NCBI GenBank assembly: GCA_963970005.1
Contig: CAXAMN010005224.1
Coordinates: forward strand, 1,294,186 to 1,358,185
Direction of reading: 5' to 3'
Source of the DNA: Durusdinium trenchii
Taxonomy: Eukaryota > Sar > Dinophyceae > Suessiales > Symbiodiniaceae
Length of the DNA stretch: 64,000 nucleotides
The notes under the pieces are model-generated. The model searched no databases. It was not told the DNA's origin and saw only the letters and a program-made list of their open reading frames with translations. Position 1 is the first letter of the stretch, and each line of letters opens with the position of its first letter. Below are positions 54,291-64,000 of the stretch, in pieces. Both the position numbers and the translations under genes were made by a program.

Positions 54291-54329
54291 TTGCCTAACT
54301 GCGGCCCGGTAGTGCCCGGTAGTGTGTTG

Positions 54330-54490
54330 TATCTGTAGTTGTGTGTTTCGCTGTGTGCTTCGCTGTGTGTATGTGATTGTGTGTCTGTGGTTGTGTTTGC
54401 GATTGCGTGTTTCTGATTGTGTGTGTGTTTGCGACTGTGTTTGTGACTGTGTGTCTCTGTGGTTGTGTGTTTGTGATTGTGTGTTTGCCG
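54330..54490 (+). repeat. TGTG-rich low-complexity stretch
   Basis: Irregular TGTG with GATTGTGTG, GTTGTGTTTG and GACTGTGTG units; on the minus strand it gives a threonine/histidine-rich frame. Confidence 0.85.
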
Positions 54491-54735
54491 TTGCGATCTG
54501 GCACTTGCCGTTGAGGTCCAGTAGTGCGCACTAGGATCGGGTGATTGCTGTTGAGGTCCAGTAGTGCCCACTGCGATCTGGCGCCTGCTGTTGAGGTCCA
54601 GGAGTGCCCACTGCGATCTGGCGCTTGCTGCTGAGGTCCGGTAGCGCCTACTGCGATCTGGCGCTTGCTGTTGATGTCCGGTAGTGCCCACTGCAATCTG
54701 GCGCAGGCTTGCTGTCGAGGTCCGGTATTTCGATC
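54490..54735 (-). repeat. 40-bp tandem repeat, about six copies
   Basis: Unit contains GATCTGGCGC, TTGCTGTTGAGGTCC and AGTAGTGCCCACT on the plus strand. Read on the minus strand, each unit translates as one of three peptide phases (RQIAVGTTGPQ, PDRSGHYWTS, ARSQWALLDLN), and one frame stays open through all copies within a 297-codon ORF (53975-54868). Low-complexity proteins with these phrases are, as far as I recall, common predictions in Symbiodiniaceae genomes. Confidence 0.85.
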
Positions 54736-55492
54736 TGGAGCTGGCGAGGAGAGGAGACGAGGAGAGGAGAAGAAGAGAAGAGCTCTGATAAAATATAACA
54801 ACCCTCACCTGGCAGGCGGGGAAAACGCCACAGGAAAAAAAGCACACCTCTTCCTCCAGTTGAATCACACGACAAACACCTGTCTTCTTTGCTGAAAAAA
54901 GAACACAACAACCTGAATCCTCGCCCTTCTCGGTGCCTCTCTCCTTGGTGGCTTCCGGTCCACCTGCAAAGGCGCGGTGCGATCGCGTGTGGCGCGAGAA
55001 CGAGACGTCGTGCTGAGGTTCTGACTACACCACCCCACTGCCCACTACCCCAGAGTGAAAAAATGACAGAATGTGCGAAACCCTTGTTAAGGGTGGATTA
55101 GAGACTTAATTGACCTCTAATCAGGCCCAATTAAGAAACCCACTCACCAGACTTAGGCCACTTTTTAAGGGCCAACTGACCCAACTTGTTTATTTTGGCC
55201 TTCTCCGTTTTCAACATAGAAACAGTTGTGAATTCTATGTCGGTTCGGCGGTCATCCCTAATTAGTGCATGTTTAATTCATGCCGATTGGGCGAAATCGT
55301 GTTGAAAGGGATGCGTTGACCTCAAAACTTGCGAAGCTATACGGAGAAACGGGTCGATTTGCCATTGGATCTGGAAGTCACCCGTGTTTTGGTCTCATTT
55401 CCATTTCACTTGAATCAGCCCCACCTAAGAGATCATTTGCTTACCCCATTCCAAATGACAAGTCTTATGAACGAAACCGTGTGACACGGAAT

Positions 55493-55572
55493 TCCAAACT
55501 ACTTGCGATGGCCTCCAAACTACTAGCGATGGCCTCACAAGTGTAGCGATGGCCTCCAACCTACTAGCGATG
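55493..55572 (+). repeat. CTACTAGCGATGGCCTCCAA repeats
   Basis: Four consecutive units of about 20-22 bases (CTACTTGCGATGGCCTCC, CTACTAGCGATGGCCTC and variants). Same family as the clusters at 45901, 48928 and 49674. Confidence 0.85.
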
Positions 55573-55649
55573 ACCAATGAGCTCTTAATAGGCATTGCCC
55601 TCATTCCCCCTTCAAGGACCAGTGGCCGCCAATAATTGGCGGTGGCAGT

Positions 55650-55710
55650 TGCGGTGGTGGCAGTAGTCGTAGTCGTAGTCGTAGTCGTAGTCGTAGTCAT
55701 AGTCGTAGTC

Positions 55711-55759
<49 letters not shown>

Positions 55760-55845
55760 GAGCAGGAGTAGGAGTAGCAGTAGCAGCAGCAGCAGTAGTA
55801 GGAGTAGTAGTAGTAGCAGCAGCAGCAGTAGTAGTAGTATGACGT
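55650..55845 (+). repeat. GTAGTC / GTA microsatellite
   Basis: About 200 bases of GTAGTC then GTA triplets with AGC and AGG interruptions, ending in ACGTACGTACG and TATG repeats to 55875. Open in several frames as homopolymers (V, Y or L), which are not genes. Confidence 0.95.
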
Positions 55846-56401
55846 ACGTACGTATGTAGGTATGTATGTATGTATGATACAAAGGCATCGGTCTTGGGTT
55901 TTCCTCATCGGTTTTCAGTGCTTGCTCAATGTAAGACCTACCGACATAAAGCTTTTGGTTCCGACCTTTTTGGACGGTGCTCAATTTGCAAAATACTGCG
56001 GCCTAAACCGCTCTTGAGAATGTGTCAGATCGATCCCTAATAAGCCTTACTCAGGCATTGCCCTTTTCCTCTTTTCAAGAACCCTGTGATTTTTACATGC
56101 TAAATGGGTAGTGCCTAATTAAGGACAATGCATGATTTCACATTTGAAAAAAACAGCGTTTCACCCGTATAAGTTCTTAATTTGGCTGCATTTTTTGGTA
56201 GTGAGCAGTGGGTCGCATGCTTAGACTTTCATGATCCAGGTGAAGCGACTGCACTTGGCAGTCTTGTTCATCCGAAAATTCTGAAATTTTACTACCTTTG
56301 GATTCTATGTGTCTAAGTGCATCTCGACGACTCCAAAGGGGGGCAAATTCCAAGCATCTTGCCCATACATTTGGTCCTCAGTCATGATGCCGGTAGCCCT
56401 G

Positions 56402-56565
56402 TCAATTGGTCTTACAACAAGGCTGGCGGCACAGGCCGCTGGCACCAGCACGCCACTGTCGGCTGATGTCGGCTGCCCCCGGCGAGCCGACCTTCGCGAA
56501 GGTCAGCTTGTCTGATAGGTCAAAGGTGCTCTCCGGTGCCGACGCGACAGAAGGGCAAGTGGATC
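56402..56565 (-). CDS. Unidentified exon
   Basis: A minus frame with strong codon bias (TFDLSDKLTFAKVGSPG, ADISRQWRAGASGLC) from a possible GATTCCAG acceptor to TGA at 56402. The C-terminal part has three cysteines. A plus frame of 101 codons (56406-56711) overlaps and is also protein-like, but the minus codon pattern is more regular. Confidence 0.4.
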
Positions 56566-57147
56566 TGGAATCTTCTCCTCCAACATGGAGATGCATGGCC
56601 TTCTCCACCAAGATTGGAAAAGCCCGAGATCTTGCAATTCGACCCAAAGATCTTGTAATCTTTGCCAAGCAGAGACTTGGAAGGAGACTATATAACTCCT
56701 TCGTCGATTAAGGCAGAGATCAAGCGAGTTCCGGGCCCATTCCACAAGTTCCGGACGGGGTTCCAGAGCAAGGGAACCTGCCTTTTCAATCCTTTTCAAT
56801 AGATCTTCCAAACGGCATGATCTAAAGTGTGCTCATGGGTTTGCCTGTTTTCAGTACACAGCGAGTTCCAAGCAGCGGAACGGATGAGCAGCGTGGGTTG
56901 ATATTGGGGATGCTTGCTCATTTGGGATCACGGATGTGATTATCAATGTGATGTGATTGTCATATTTTCCAAGAAGTCTCAGCTGGGTCAGAACTGTGAA
57001 GCTTTAGGAAGTGTTGCCGACTAAGGTCTAGAGCCATACGTTCTACTTGCTCCTTCAGACAAGCGAAGCTTTCCACACCACTTCTATCAGCTGGTCATTT
57101 TTGGGGAAGACCATGGAAGACCATGTCCATACATTTGCGGCAAACCA

Positions 57148-57345
57148 ATGCTTTCCACGCGACCCAATGTTCTCCATCTTGATCCCCTCAATCCCCCACC
57201 GTCTTCACCACGACCAACGGACGCCTGGTTTGTAGAGGCCATGGTCGTGGAGCGCCGGATCCTCGGCGGCGATCCAAGAGGCTCGCAGCGGAATGGTGCC
57301 AGGGCACCAGGGCATGGCGGTGGATGGAAGTCATGGAGTGCTTGA
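57148..57345 (+). CDS. Possible plus-strand terminal exon
   Basis: The second half (AWFVEAMVVERRILGGDPRG then GHGGGWKSWSA and TGA) has a regular codon pattern. Minus frames overlap. No motif, and no confirmed acceptor. Confidence 0.3.
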   Translation: MLSTRPNVLHLDPLNPPPSSPRPTDAWFVEAMVVERRILGGDPRGSQRNGARAPGHGGGWKSWSA

Positions 57346-57590
57346 AGACGGCTCGGTGAAAATTGGTGAACATAGGCGGGTGGCTTGAGTGTCCTAATCT
57401 CACATGGAGCCGACTTGTGCGAATTAATGCCAGTCCGGTTATGCCAGTCCGGTTGTTGATCTCACAAGCATCTCCCTCTCCATCTGGTTGTTGATGGAAG
57501 TAATGCCAGTCCGACTTTTGTGGGTCTGGACAATGCCCTATGACCTTTGCTGTTCTCAGGTGGCCATGGCATCGCACTAGCGGCTTTAGT

Positions 57591-57718
57591 TCACCACAAA
57601 CACATAAAGACAAGAAGGGGGATCATAGCCCAAAGAGTTTGACTGGATGGATTGTTGGCGTCAGGCATGTACTCCACATCAGCCTTCAATTCTTCTGCAC
57701 GATCCGTGCTGTCAGGAT
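57591..57718 (-). CDS. Terminal exon with hydrophobic C terminus
   Basis: Acceptor CATCCTGACAG, two leading-phase bases resolved as C then codons, 41 codons and TGA at 57591. The peptide is acidic (RAEELKADVEYMPDANNP) and ends in WAMIPLLVFMCLW, a short hydrophobic tail that could anchor the protein in a membrane. No family is recognised. The upstream exon would lie above 57730. Confidence 0.55.
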
Positions 57719-57849
57719 GCCAGTGGATGCTCTTTCTGTGCCTTTGAGGACAGCAGGGAGCAAGTGCCACCACCTCCGTCCATGTGTCGGTCGGGACCGC
57801 GTCACTGTGCCAGGGACCCAAGCGATTTGGGAGCAGATCATGATCTGAT

Positions 57850-59410
57850 CACCGGATAAATATTATATGCCTAACTATGCCTAGCTGTTCTAGGTTGCAA
57901 GGTGGCTTCTATAAATGAGAGCTCAAGGGATGCAAACTCTACCTGGATCGCAGAAGTCGAAGTCTTGATTCTTCATATCTTGGGTCCTGGACCTCATCGG
58001 AAGAAAAAACTGTTTTTTCTCGATCCGCCTATGCGGCACCATGTGAAGGAGCGCCCCTGCAAGGCACACTTGGCCTGCACAGAAGTGGGGACGTTCTTCA
58101 GCATCGGTCTATCATGGTCTACAACTGGTGGAGAATGTTGGGATTGGCCGGACAACCTTGCAAATCTCATGGAAAAAAGCGGGAATGCTTCAGTGGGCGA
58201 TATGTTTCATGATGTGTTTGGCAAAAATTGTAACAGTCCCACAAAAACAAAACACTGGCCATGTGTGGTCTTTTGATTCATCAAACATCCGCGGTCCCTG
58301 GAACGGTGTTGCCGGAACCAGCACTTGGGAAGCTTCCTACAAGTAGGTCTATTGAGCCACGCAATTGATCCACAAACTGCAACGGGCCCTTCAAGTTGGA
58401 GCTCTGGCATTGGTGTCGACCCCATGCCGGCTGCGAGTGGTCTTGGTCTTGTTCAGCGTCACTTCAACAGCAGTTCTTGTGTACAGTATATATATATATA
58501 TGATAGTACATGACCTCAAAAGAGCAATGTTGTTGCAAAATCGTCACAATTGCAAATCCACGGTTTCTAGGGCCTTAATAGTTGCAACAAAAATCCTTTG
58601 TTGAATCTGAGTCGGAAAACTGTGGTGGGCGGGTAAAGCCAAGTCATTAGACCTATTTGAAAGTTTTTGTGGTAGAACACTACTGGTTTGGCATGAGCCT
58701 TCCAGTTCTCCCTTCGAAACGACACCCCGTCGGCCTGCGGGTCGCATTTGCAACCAGCTGAGGTGAGACCTGGGCATGGTGCAAATCTGAAATGGCACGC
58801 GGCTCAGAGAAACGGATGTGAAACTTGGATATGGCGAATTTTGGGACACGAATTTCCCCGGCCCAAAGGTACCATGTTTTTGGAACGATATACCGTGTTT
58901 TCGGCAATTGCAAGCTACAAAGATGTCAACTACTGCAAGTCTACAATTTTTTTCCGAGCCACCGACTTTGGTTCCCACCATCGACTATTGGATCGGCCCA
59001 TGGTTGTCAAGTTGATGGTCATTGCTGGTCAATTGGCCTGTTTCATTCTGGTGTTTCTGGTGGGTCCCTCACTTAAGGGGTCAGTGAAAACTTAGAAGTA
59101 TTGTAGGGCATTCTGCTGCATTCTACAGTGTGCATGATGCACTTATATAATCTTATATATATACACTGGCCAGAAGAAAGTTGCGCTTGTTGATGTTGAG
59201 ACTCATGACAACCCTATCCCCTAGAATCCTACACCATGAGACAAGGAAGGTGTGGGCGGTCATTTGTCACCCCGGAAAGCCTTTTATTATTGTAAATTTA
59301 AAAGAGTGTGATAATTGACCGTCCCACGCCTGTCACGAAAATTAGACTTGTTAATTCGATCCGTCGTTGACCTCAGAGTGTTTTGTAAGAAGGTTAACAA
59401 GCGTAAACGT
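57850..59410. other. No confident gene
   Basis: Overlapping frames at 58544-58981 (minus, 145 codons) and 58748-59095 (plus, 115 codons, with hydrophobic end LACFILVFLVG) lack motifs or splice support. TA runs at 58489-58501. Confidence 0.35.
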
Positions 59411-60250
59411 TTGTCTGCCTGAAGTATATATATATATATGTATATGACACAAATGCGTGTGTCCAATTCAAACATGTTGCCCGTGCGTTGCCTGGTGCAG
59501 CCCACAAATTATTTTAAAAAAATCATTCCGGATCGGTCAAATTGTGCTGTTGCACTTGCGCAGCTTCATGGTCCCAAAACAGGGCTAGCGTTCGGAAGAA
59601 GTGACGGCCCGGCTTTGGTGGCCAGAAAATGGACCCAGCTTTGGGGCCAAAAGATCGACTGAAGAACACATTTTTGAGCGAGTGCCGGTATAGAATCTTG
59701 CAACACGCTGCTGGCACATTAAAAAATTGCATGTCACTAGCGCTCTGTCCGTTGTCTCACCCAACGGGCCTTTCGCAGTACTTCGAGGGTCCTCCACACC
59801 GAACAGTCTTTTCTCAAGTTGTTGTTGGGGCCTGCTTTTTTTGCGTTGCAGAATCACTTATTCGATCTAGTGTCATCCCCACCAGTGCAGCACGGCACCG
59901 TTTGGAAGCACCCCCTGATACAACGCTAGAAAAGTGCAGTTGCGAGGGTGGAGTTAGCAATGCCCCGCCCTTCATCAAATACACGGCTTGTCCCTCATCA
60001 AATGGCTCCACACCGGCTAAAAAGTTTGTAAGCTTGGGGTCAGCGGGGCCACTCCTGTAAATAGCACGGCCAAGCGGAGCCACGCAAGGGGCCACAGAAG
60101 ACGGGCTCACTATACTGAGACTGCGAAGACCGCAACTGTCGGGGCCACACGCGGGGCCAAGGCAAGTCAACCAAAGCACGGGTCCAAAAGCAGGCGATAA
60201 AGAGAGCGTGAGAGAGCAGCAGTACATGGAGCGACATGCAAATGGAGAGA
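59411..60250 (+). repeat. Dispersed 0.7-0.8 kb repeat, copy 2
   Basis: Same order of blocks as 7650-8370, same orientation. It carries an extra segment of about 90 bases near 60030-60110 (GCGGGGCCACTCC and related GGGGCCAC words), which the first copy lacks. A GCGGGGCCACTCC word occurs again at about 60620. Confidence 0.8.
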
Positions 60251-60829
60251 CATCCCTTTCCGTAGAAAGCCATGTGCCAATGCGCCTAAATGGCGGCAGG
60301 AGTGGGCCAGGAAGCAAACCCAAAAGGCCCCAGCAAAAACATGGGTGTTCGCTTTTCCGAACTGGAAAGTTTATGAAGACGAAGCTAAAACCCAGGAATG
60401 CTGGCATCGCAGTAAGAACATCGTTTTGGTGAAAATGTTGCTGGGACTATGGATAGATGTGGAGACCACAGCAGCCCCCTCCCCACACTAGTCCAGCCAG
60501 TCTCCGCCTTTCGTGTAAATACCGTGACTTTAGCGGGCCATGGGCCCTCCTGTGAATGCCAACGCTTTCCTGGGGCCAGCCTTGTCCATCCCAGTGAACG
60601 CTACGACCTGATTGCCATAAGCGGGGCCACTCCTGAATTTTTGTCAATGCATGCAAAGGCATGGCAACACCCGACGTATTTGGAGACCAGCCATGCTTTC
60701 CTAATAGGCGCATTGCCTTGTGCGAGGTTGGGGGCAAGTTTTGTTCTGGAGTCACCAGGTTTGGGCGATCGATTGGTCTACCCAGTCACAATACAAAAAC
60801 TATCACACTCTTAATATCTTTGATATAAT

Positions 60830-60886
60830 GTAAAACTATATTGTATATAATATAATATAATAATATATAATATAATATATATATAG
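60830..60886 (+). repeat. TATAATA low-complexity run
   Basis: About 55 bases of TATAATATAATA type. Confidence 0.85.
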
Positions 60887-60939
60887 GCTAGGTGAACATA
60901 CGGTAACATCCGAAGCCATGGGCAAAAGGAAAGGGAAGA

Positions 60940-61284
60940 CTAATAAAGCTGTGGGCCCATCGGTCCGATGCTCGAAGCGAGCTTCGCGGCCGGTCCAGGG
61001 TCGGTGCCCATGGGTGCTCCATCATCCATCTTATCCACCTTCTGCTTTGCACGGAGAACCTGGGGAGAATTCAGCTTAGTGCGCTCAATGTCTAAGCTGA
61101 ATGACCTATATAGGTGCGTTGCTTCGATCCAGGTCATGTATTGATCGGATCTTCCTGCCGTCTGGTGAAGTCGAACACTGTGATTCACCCAAGGGAGAGA
61201 CGCATGACCGCAGACAAGTACTGAGGTGAAAAAGCTGGAGTGGGCTTGTTGAGACTGGCAATCCCATTGTAGAATGGAAGACAA
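60940..61284 (-). CDS. Unidentified small ORF, 114 codons
   Basis: ATG at 61284 to TAA/TAG-type stop at 60940 with no intron needed. The second half is clearly protein-like (TWIEATHLYRSFSLDIE, LRAKQKVDKMDDGAPMG) and hydrophilic. No family is recognised. It might be a single-exon gene or a 3' exon whose acceptor lies inside the first half. Confidence 0.45.
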   Translation of the reverse strand: MSSILQWDCQSQQAHSSFFTSVLVCGHASLPWVNHSVRLHQTAGRSDQYMTWIEATHLYRSFSLDIERTKLNSPQVLRAKQKVDKMDDGAPMGTDPGPAAKLASSIGPMGPQLY

Positions 61285-61800
61285 TATTGAGTTAGTATCA
61301 GTTAGTTATGTAACTTGTTCTTAACATTGCCATTGTTGGTTGAAGAAAATACTTGGCATTTAAGAAATTGAGCCTTCCTTGCCAGCCAAGAAGCAAGAAC
61401 ATCAACCAACCAGCCAACCAGTCATGATCCTCTTGATTCACCTCCAATCAGCCTCATCCTCTCCACTGCCAAGTCCTGCCTCCTTCCCATGGCTGCTCAA
61501 CTCCTCTGGCGAGTGCTCCTGGTGCTCTGGCATGATGCTCATTTTTGTTCGAGAAAATGACTTTATCATACTTTATCCTTTATCATGACAGTCGGCCTCG
61601 ACTACTTCAAGCACTCATATGCCGGGTTGAATGGTCTTTCTTCCACGCGTTTTGCACTGCGCGATCTCAACCCGAAGTCTCGAACACAATGAGTCCCGGT
61701 CCAAATAGCCCCAGAGGAATCACAATGATCATAAGCCTAATCCATTGGTAACACCACTTGTGCAACAATTGGATAGCTACCCTTGCACCCCTTGATACAG

Positions 61801-62132
61801 TTAACGCACCCTCAAATGTCCTGGTTGTCATCGAAGTCAGCACCTTCCGCCTCACTCGTCTAGACCAAGAAAACGACGTGCGTTTGCAAGAACCACAAAA
61901 CGACTTCTCTGATCAGACTGGTGAAAGTGAACGTGTGTTTCCCGATGGCACAGCCAGGATGAGTCACCAGAGCCCGTGTCTGACAGGGGTGAAATTAAGC
62001 CACTTGGCCCCCGTGTCGACAGGGGTGGACACACCACCCACCCCTGTCAGCCACGTGGCTCTGGGAGTTGGACGTGGAAGAGGGGCATTCAGACGAACCG
62101 AAAGCAGTGGATCGAACCGAGCCGGGGCCTGA
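61801..62132 (+). CDS. Plus-strand exon, unidentified
   Basis: After an acceptor TTGATACAG (61792-61800) the frame runs about 110 codons to TGA. Codons are strongly biased (NVLVVIEVSTFRLTRLDQE, FSDQTGESERVFPDGTA). The second part contains an inverted repeat (CTGACAGGGGTG at 61979, CACCCCTGTCAG at 62040) and is threonine/proline/glycine rich. No family. Confidence 0.45.
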
Positions 62133-62362
62133 TCCGCGGCCGGATCGGGCGAGAGCTAGCGTCGGATCAGACCGGAGAGAAGGTCCAAAGAGTATGGGTT
62201 GTAATGTGTTTTTTTTGACGTGAGCAGCAAGCATACAAACTAGGCAATGGACCCTATATTTATATCTACATTTGCTCTAGTAACTCTAGTATAGCTATAT
62301 TGAGTCCATGTTGTTGAAGTTTTAGAGACCTGAAGGTTCCTGGACTCTCTTCCAACAAGTGC

Positions 62363-62909
62363 TTGTGGCCACAAACAGCTACAGCTGCACCCATGTTAGT
62401 CTTCAAAAATTTCCTACTTCAAGTTGCCTCAGGTTCCTGGCCTAATTTGCCAAAATGCCCACAAAAGGATGGAGGAGCCCTGGCATGGAAGGAACCTCGG
62501 AGTCTGCGTGGCCCTCATCCGTGGCCCTCTTCTGATTCTTCCACCTCCCAAAGACGAGTCTGGTGGCACCCCTGCGGTCCTCACCTCACCTTGCCCCAGC
62601 CCCCCCACGGCTCCACGGCCCCTGCACGGCTCCACGTCGTCGTTGGAACCCGTTCGGACACCGGTGGGGCCAACCGGCGCCTCATTCAGCGGTGCCAGCT
62701 GGACGTCGGTGACACGGAGCTTCGGCATGCTGGTGACGCCGTGGGAGATGGCCTCGCGCCCGTCTCGGACGGACGGGGAGTGCACGGCCGTCCGCTCAGG
62801 CCTCGGCTTTGGTAGGGCCGGTGGTGCTCTGGGAGGGCGGCTAGGGCCACTGGTTGGTGGTTTCGACTCAAAGGAATCAATCGGAATCAAAGGGTTCCAT
62901 CATCCCTGA
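62363..62909. other. GC-rich coding-like stretch, strand unresolved
   Basis: Plus frames of 150 and 161 codons and a minus frame of 153 codons (62429-62890; SMPKLRVTDVQLAPLNE) overlap, two of them in the same codon register. I lean to the minus frame on composition but cannot decide. Confidence 0.3.
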
Positions 62910-63500
62910 ACACCCCGGACCCTTGGCCAGCATGTGAACCATTCTCCGAGGGCACAAGCACCAAAGGAGGATTGGCTTTGCTCATCCGTCCACTGAGGCA
63001 GTGCGGCGATGGTCGCAACATCCATTGGTGAGGCGGTTAGGCCACCCTCCGTGGGAGGGGTCGGACCCTTCTTTTTTTTGGGCGTCCGGGCCCGGTTCCA
63101 AAGCCCTTGGTTCAGGCCGGATTCTTAGGATCTATATATGATATGTCATATGCAATATGTATATGGGGGTTTGATCTATTTCCCTTCTTCCGGGGTGTCT
63201 TTGGGAGGTTTCCCTATTTTAACAAACTGACACCCATATATACTACAAATATGTATAATGTATTGTGATGCAATTATGTATTGTATAGTGTGGACTCCTG
63301 TTCGGGGGATGACCCAACTCAACGGTTCGAGTTATCCGTCGGAAGTTGCATATTCATTTGCACACTTCCATGAACTCCCCGTGGCTCAAACTTCAAGACA
63401 GGAAAGAGTCTGTTTGCCACCACGGTCAGCGGGAGATGTTAATGTTGTGTTGTTGCGCAGTAAAAAGCCAGACCAAAGCTAGCTGCTTGTAGATACGAGT

Positions 63501-63855
63501 ATGGTGGCCCGGTGCCCGGGTATGAAATGGCAGGAGTCGCTGCCCCGTTTATGGCAGGAGTCGCTCCCCATTGGACAAAGACCGCCATTGCGACCGCATG
63601 CGACCGCCAACTGCGCGTTTTCTCCTTGTGGCACCACCTGCGATCCATCTTTCCCGCCTCATCCGCTAAGTTCTGCGCACGGGTCGCCACCTGCCAACGA
63701 CAGGTCGCGTCACCGGCACCTCGCTGGAGCGTTCGACCCTGCGCCCAGCAGGCAGGTGCCTTCAGAAGGCTGAAGGCTAAGGAAGGAAATAGAGAATGGT
63801 CAGACTCACATCTCACTCCCGTCTCAAAGGCATGTTTTTCCCTGAGTTGATGCAA
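63501..63855. other. Coding-like stretch near window end
   Basis: A plus frame (63512-63850, 112 codons; RQLRVFSLWHHLRSIFP, FRRLKAKEGNREWSD) and a minus frame (63439-63855) overlap. A direct repeat ATGGCAGGAGTCGCT occurs at 63527 and 63551. Strand unresolved. Confidence 0.3.
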
Positions 63856-63973
63856 GTAGCCTGTTGTTGAAAGTTTGTCAGCAGCTTGTAAACTTGTCCT
63901 CCCGACTCTGAGGAACCAGGATCACGAACGTAGATCTCAAAACCTGCTGAACCATCGAGAGTTCCAATCCTTC

Positions 63974-64000
63974 GACGACGACGACGACGACGACGACGAC
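63974..64000 (+). repeat. GAC trinucleotide repeat at window end
   Basis: CGACGACGAC run that continues to the last base of the window. Confidence 0.9.

Noticed and set aside
55650..55850. CRISPR-like regular repeat
   Set aside because: Units are three to six bases long without spacers; it is a microsatellite in a eukaryotic genome.
55612..55984. Open frames of more than 60 codons encoding poly-valine, poly-tyrosine or poly-leucine
   Set aside because: They are translations of the GTA triplet microsatellite in different phases, with no flanking coding signal.

Overview
The window reads as nuclear DNA of a eukaryotic alga, most probably a dinoflagellate of the Symbiodiniaceae or a relative. 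The reasons are: short exons separated by short introns with GT-AG and apparently some GA-AG or GC-AG borders; a protein built from repeated cysteine-rich apple (PAN-like) modules of the kind that is abundant in these genomes; a decayed copia retrotransposon; an ISXO2/IS1595-like transposase in a eukaryotic setting; many small inverted-repeat elements and microsatellites; and two telomere-type CCCTAAA units. No rRNA, tRNA, CRISPR array or bacterial-style operon was seen. The assignment is from memory of these families, not from a database search.

Gene content is sparse and intron-rich. Exons are called here where a reading frame with protein-like composition is bounded by splice sites and, where possible, where codon phase carries across the intron. 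On that test the best models are all on the minus strand: the apple-module gene (1520-3599), a gene at 5.9-6.9 kb, a five-exon model at 10.7-11.8 kb, a single exon at 13.0-13.2 kb, an EGF-like/cysteine-rich cluster at 21.7-23.9 kb, a three-exon gene at 34.8-35.3 kb, a possible PPR gene at 35.9-37.8 kb, a two-exon gene at 48.0-48.5 kb, a two-exon 3' end at 52.8-53.2 kb, and terminal exons at 29.1, 31.3, 49.9 and 57.6 kb. Plus-strand coding is rarer (37.2, 44.4 and 61.8 kb, plus the transposase and the copia remnant). This bias fits the long same-direction gene arrays known in dinoflagellates.

Mobile and repeated DNA fills much of the rest. There is a hairpin-forming repeat array at 8.7-9.5 kb; an 800-bp dispersed repeat present twice (7.65-8.37 and 59.4-60.25 kb); three families of about 80-118 bp inverted-repeat elements (MITE-like), one with at least five copies; an AT-rich block with a strand-composition switch at 14.4-15.85 kb beside the ISXO2-like transposase; a copia element with complete ends, a 5-bp target duplication and most of its coding region deleted (32.5-33.8 kb); four clusters of a palindromic CTACTAGTAG repeat; and a 40-bp tandem repeat at 54.5-54.7 kb that stays open in one long minus-strand frame.

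Most genes could not be named. For those the entry states what the sequence shows (exon borders, phase, cysteine or hydrophobic pattern) and no function is assigned. Where both strands of a GC-rich stretch are open, the choice of strand is marked as uncertain. Splice borders were set by eye, so coordinates of internal exons carry an error of a few bases and outer ends more.
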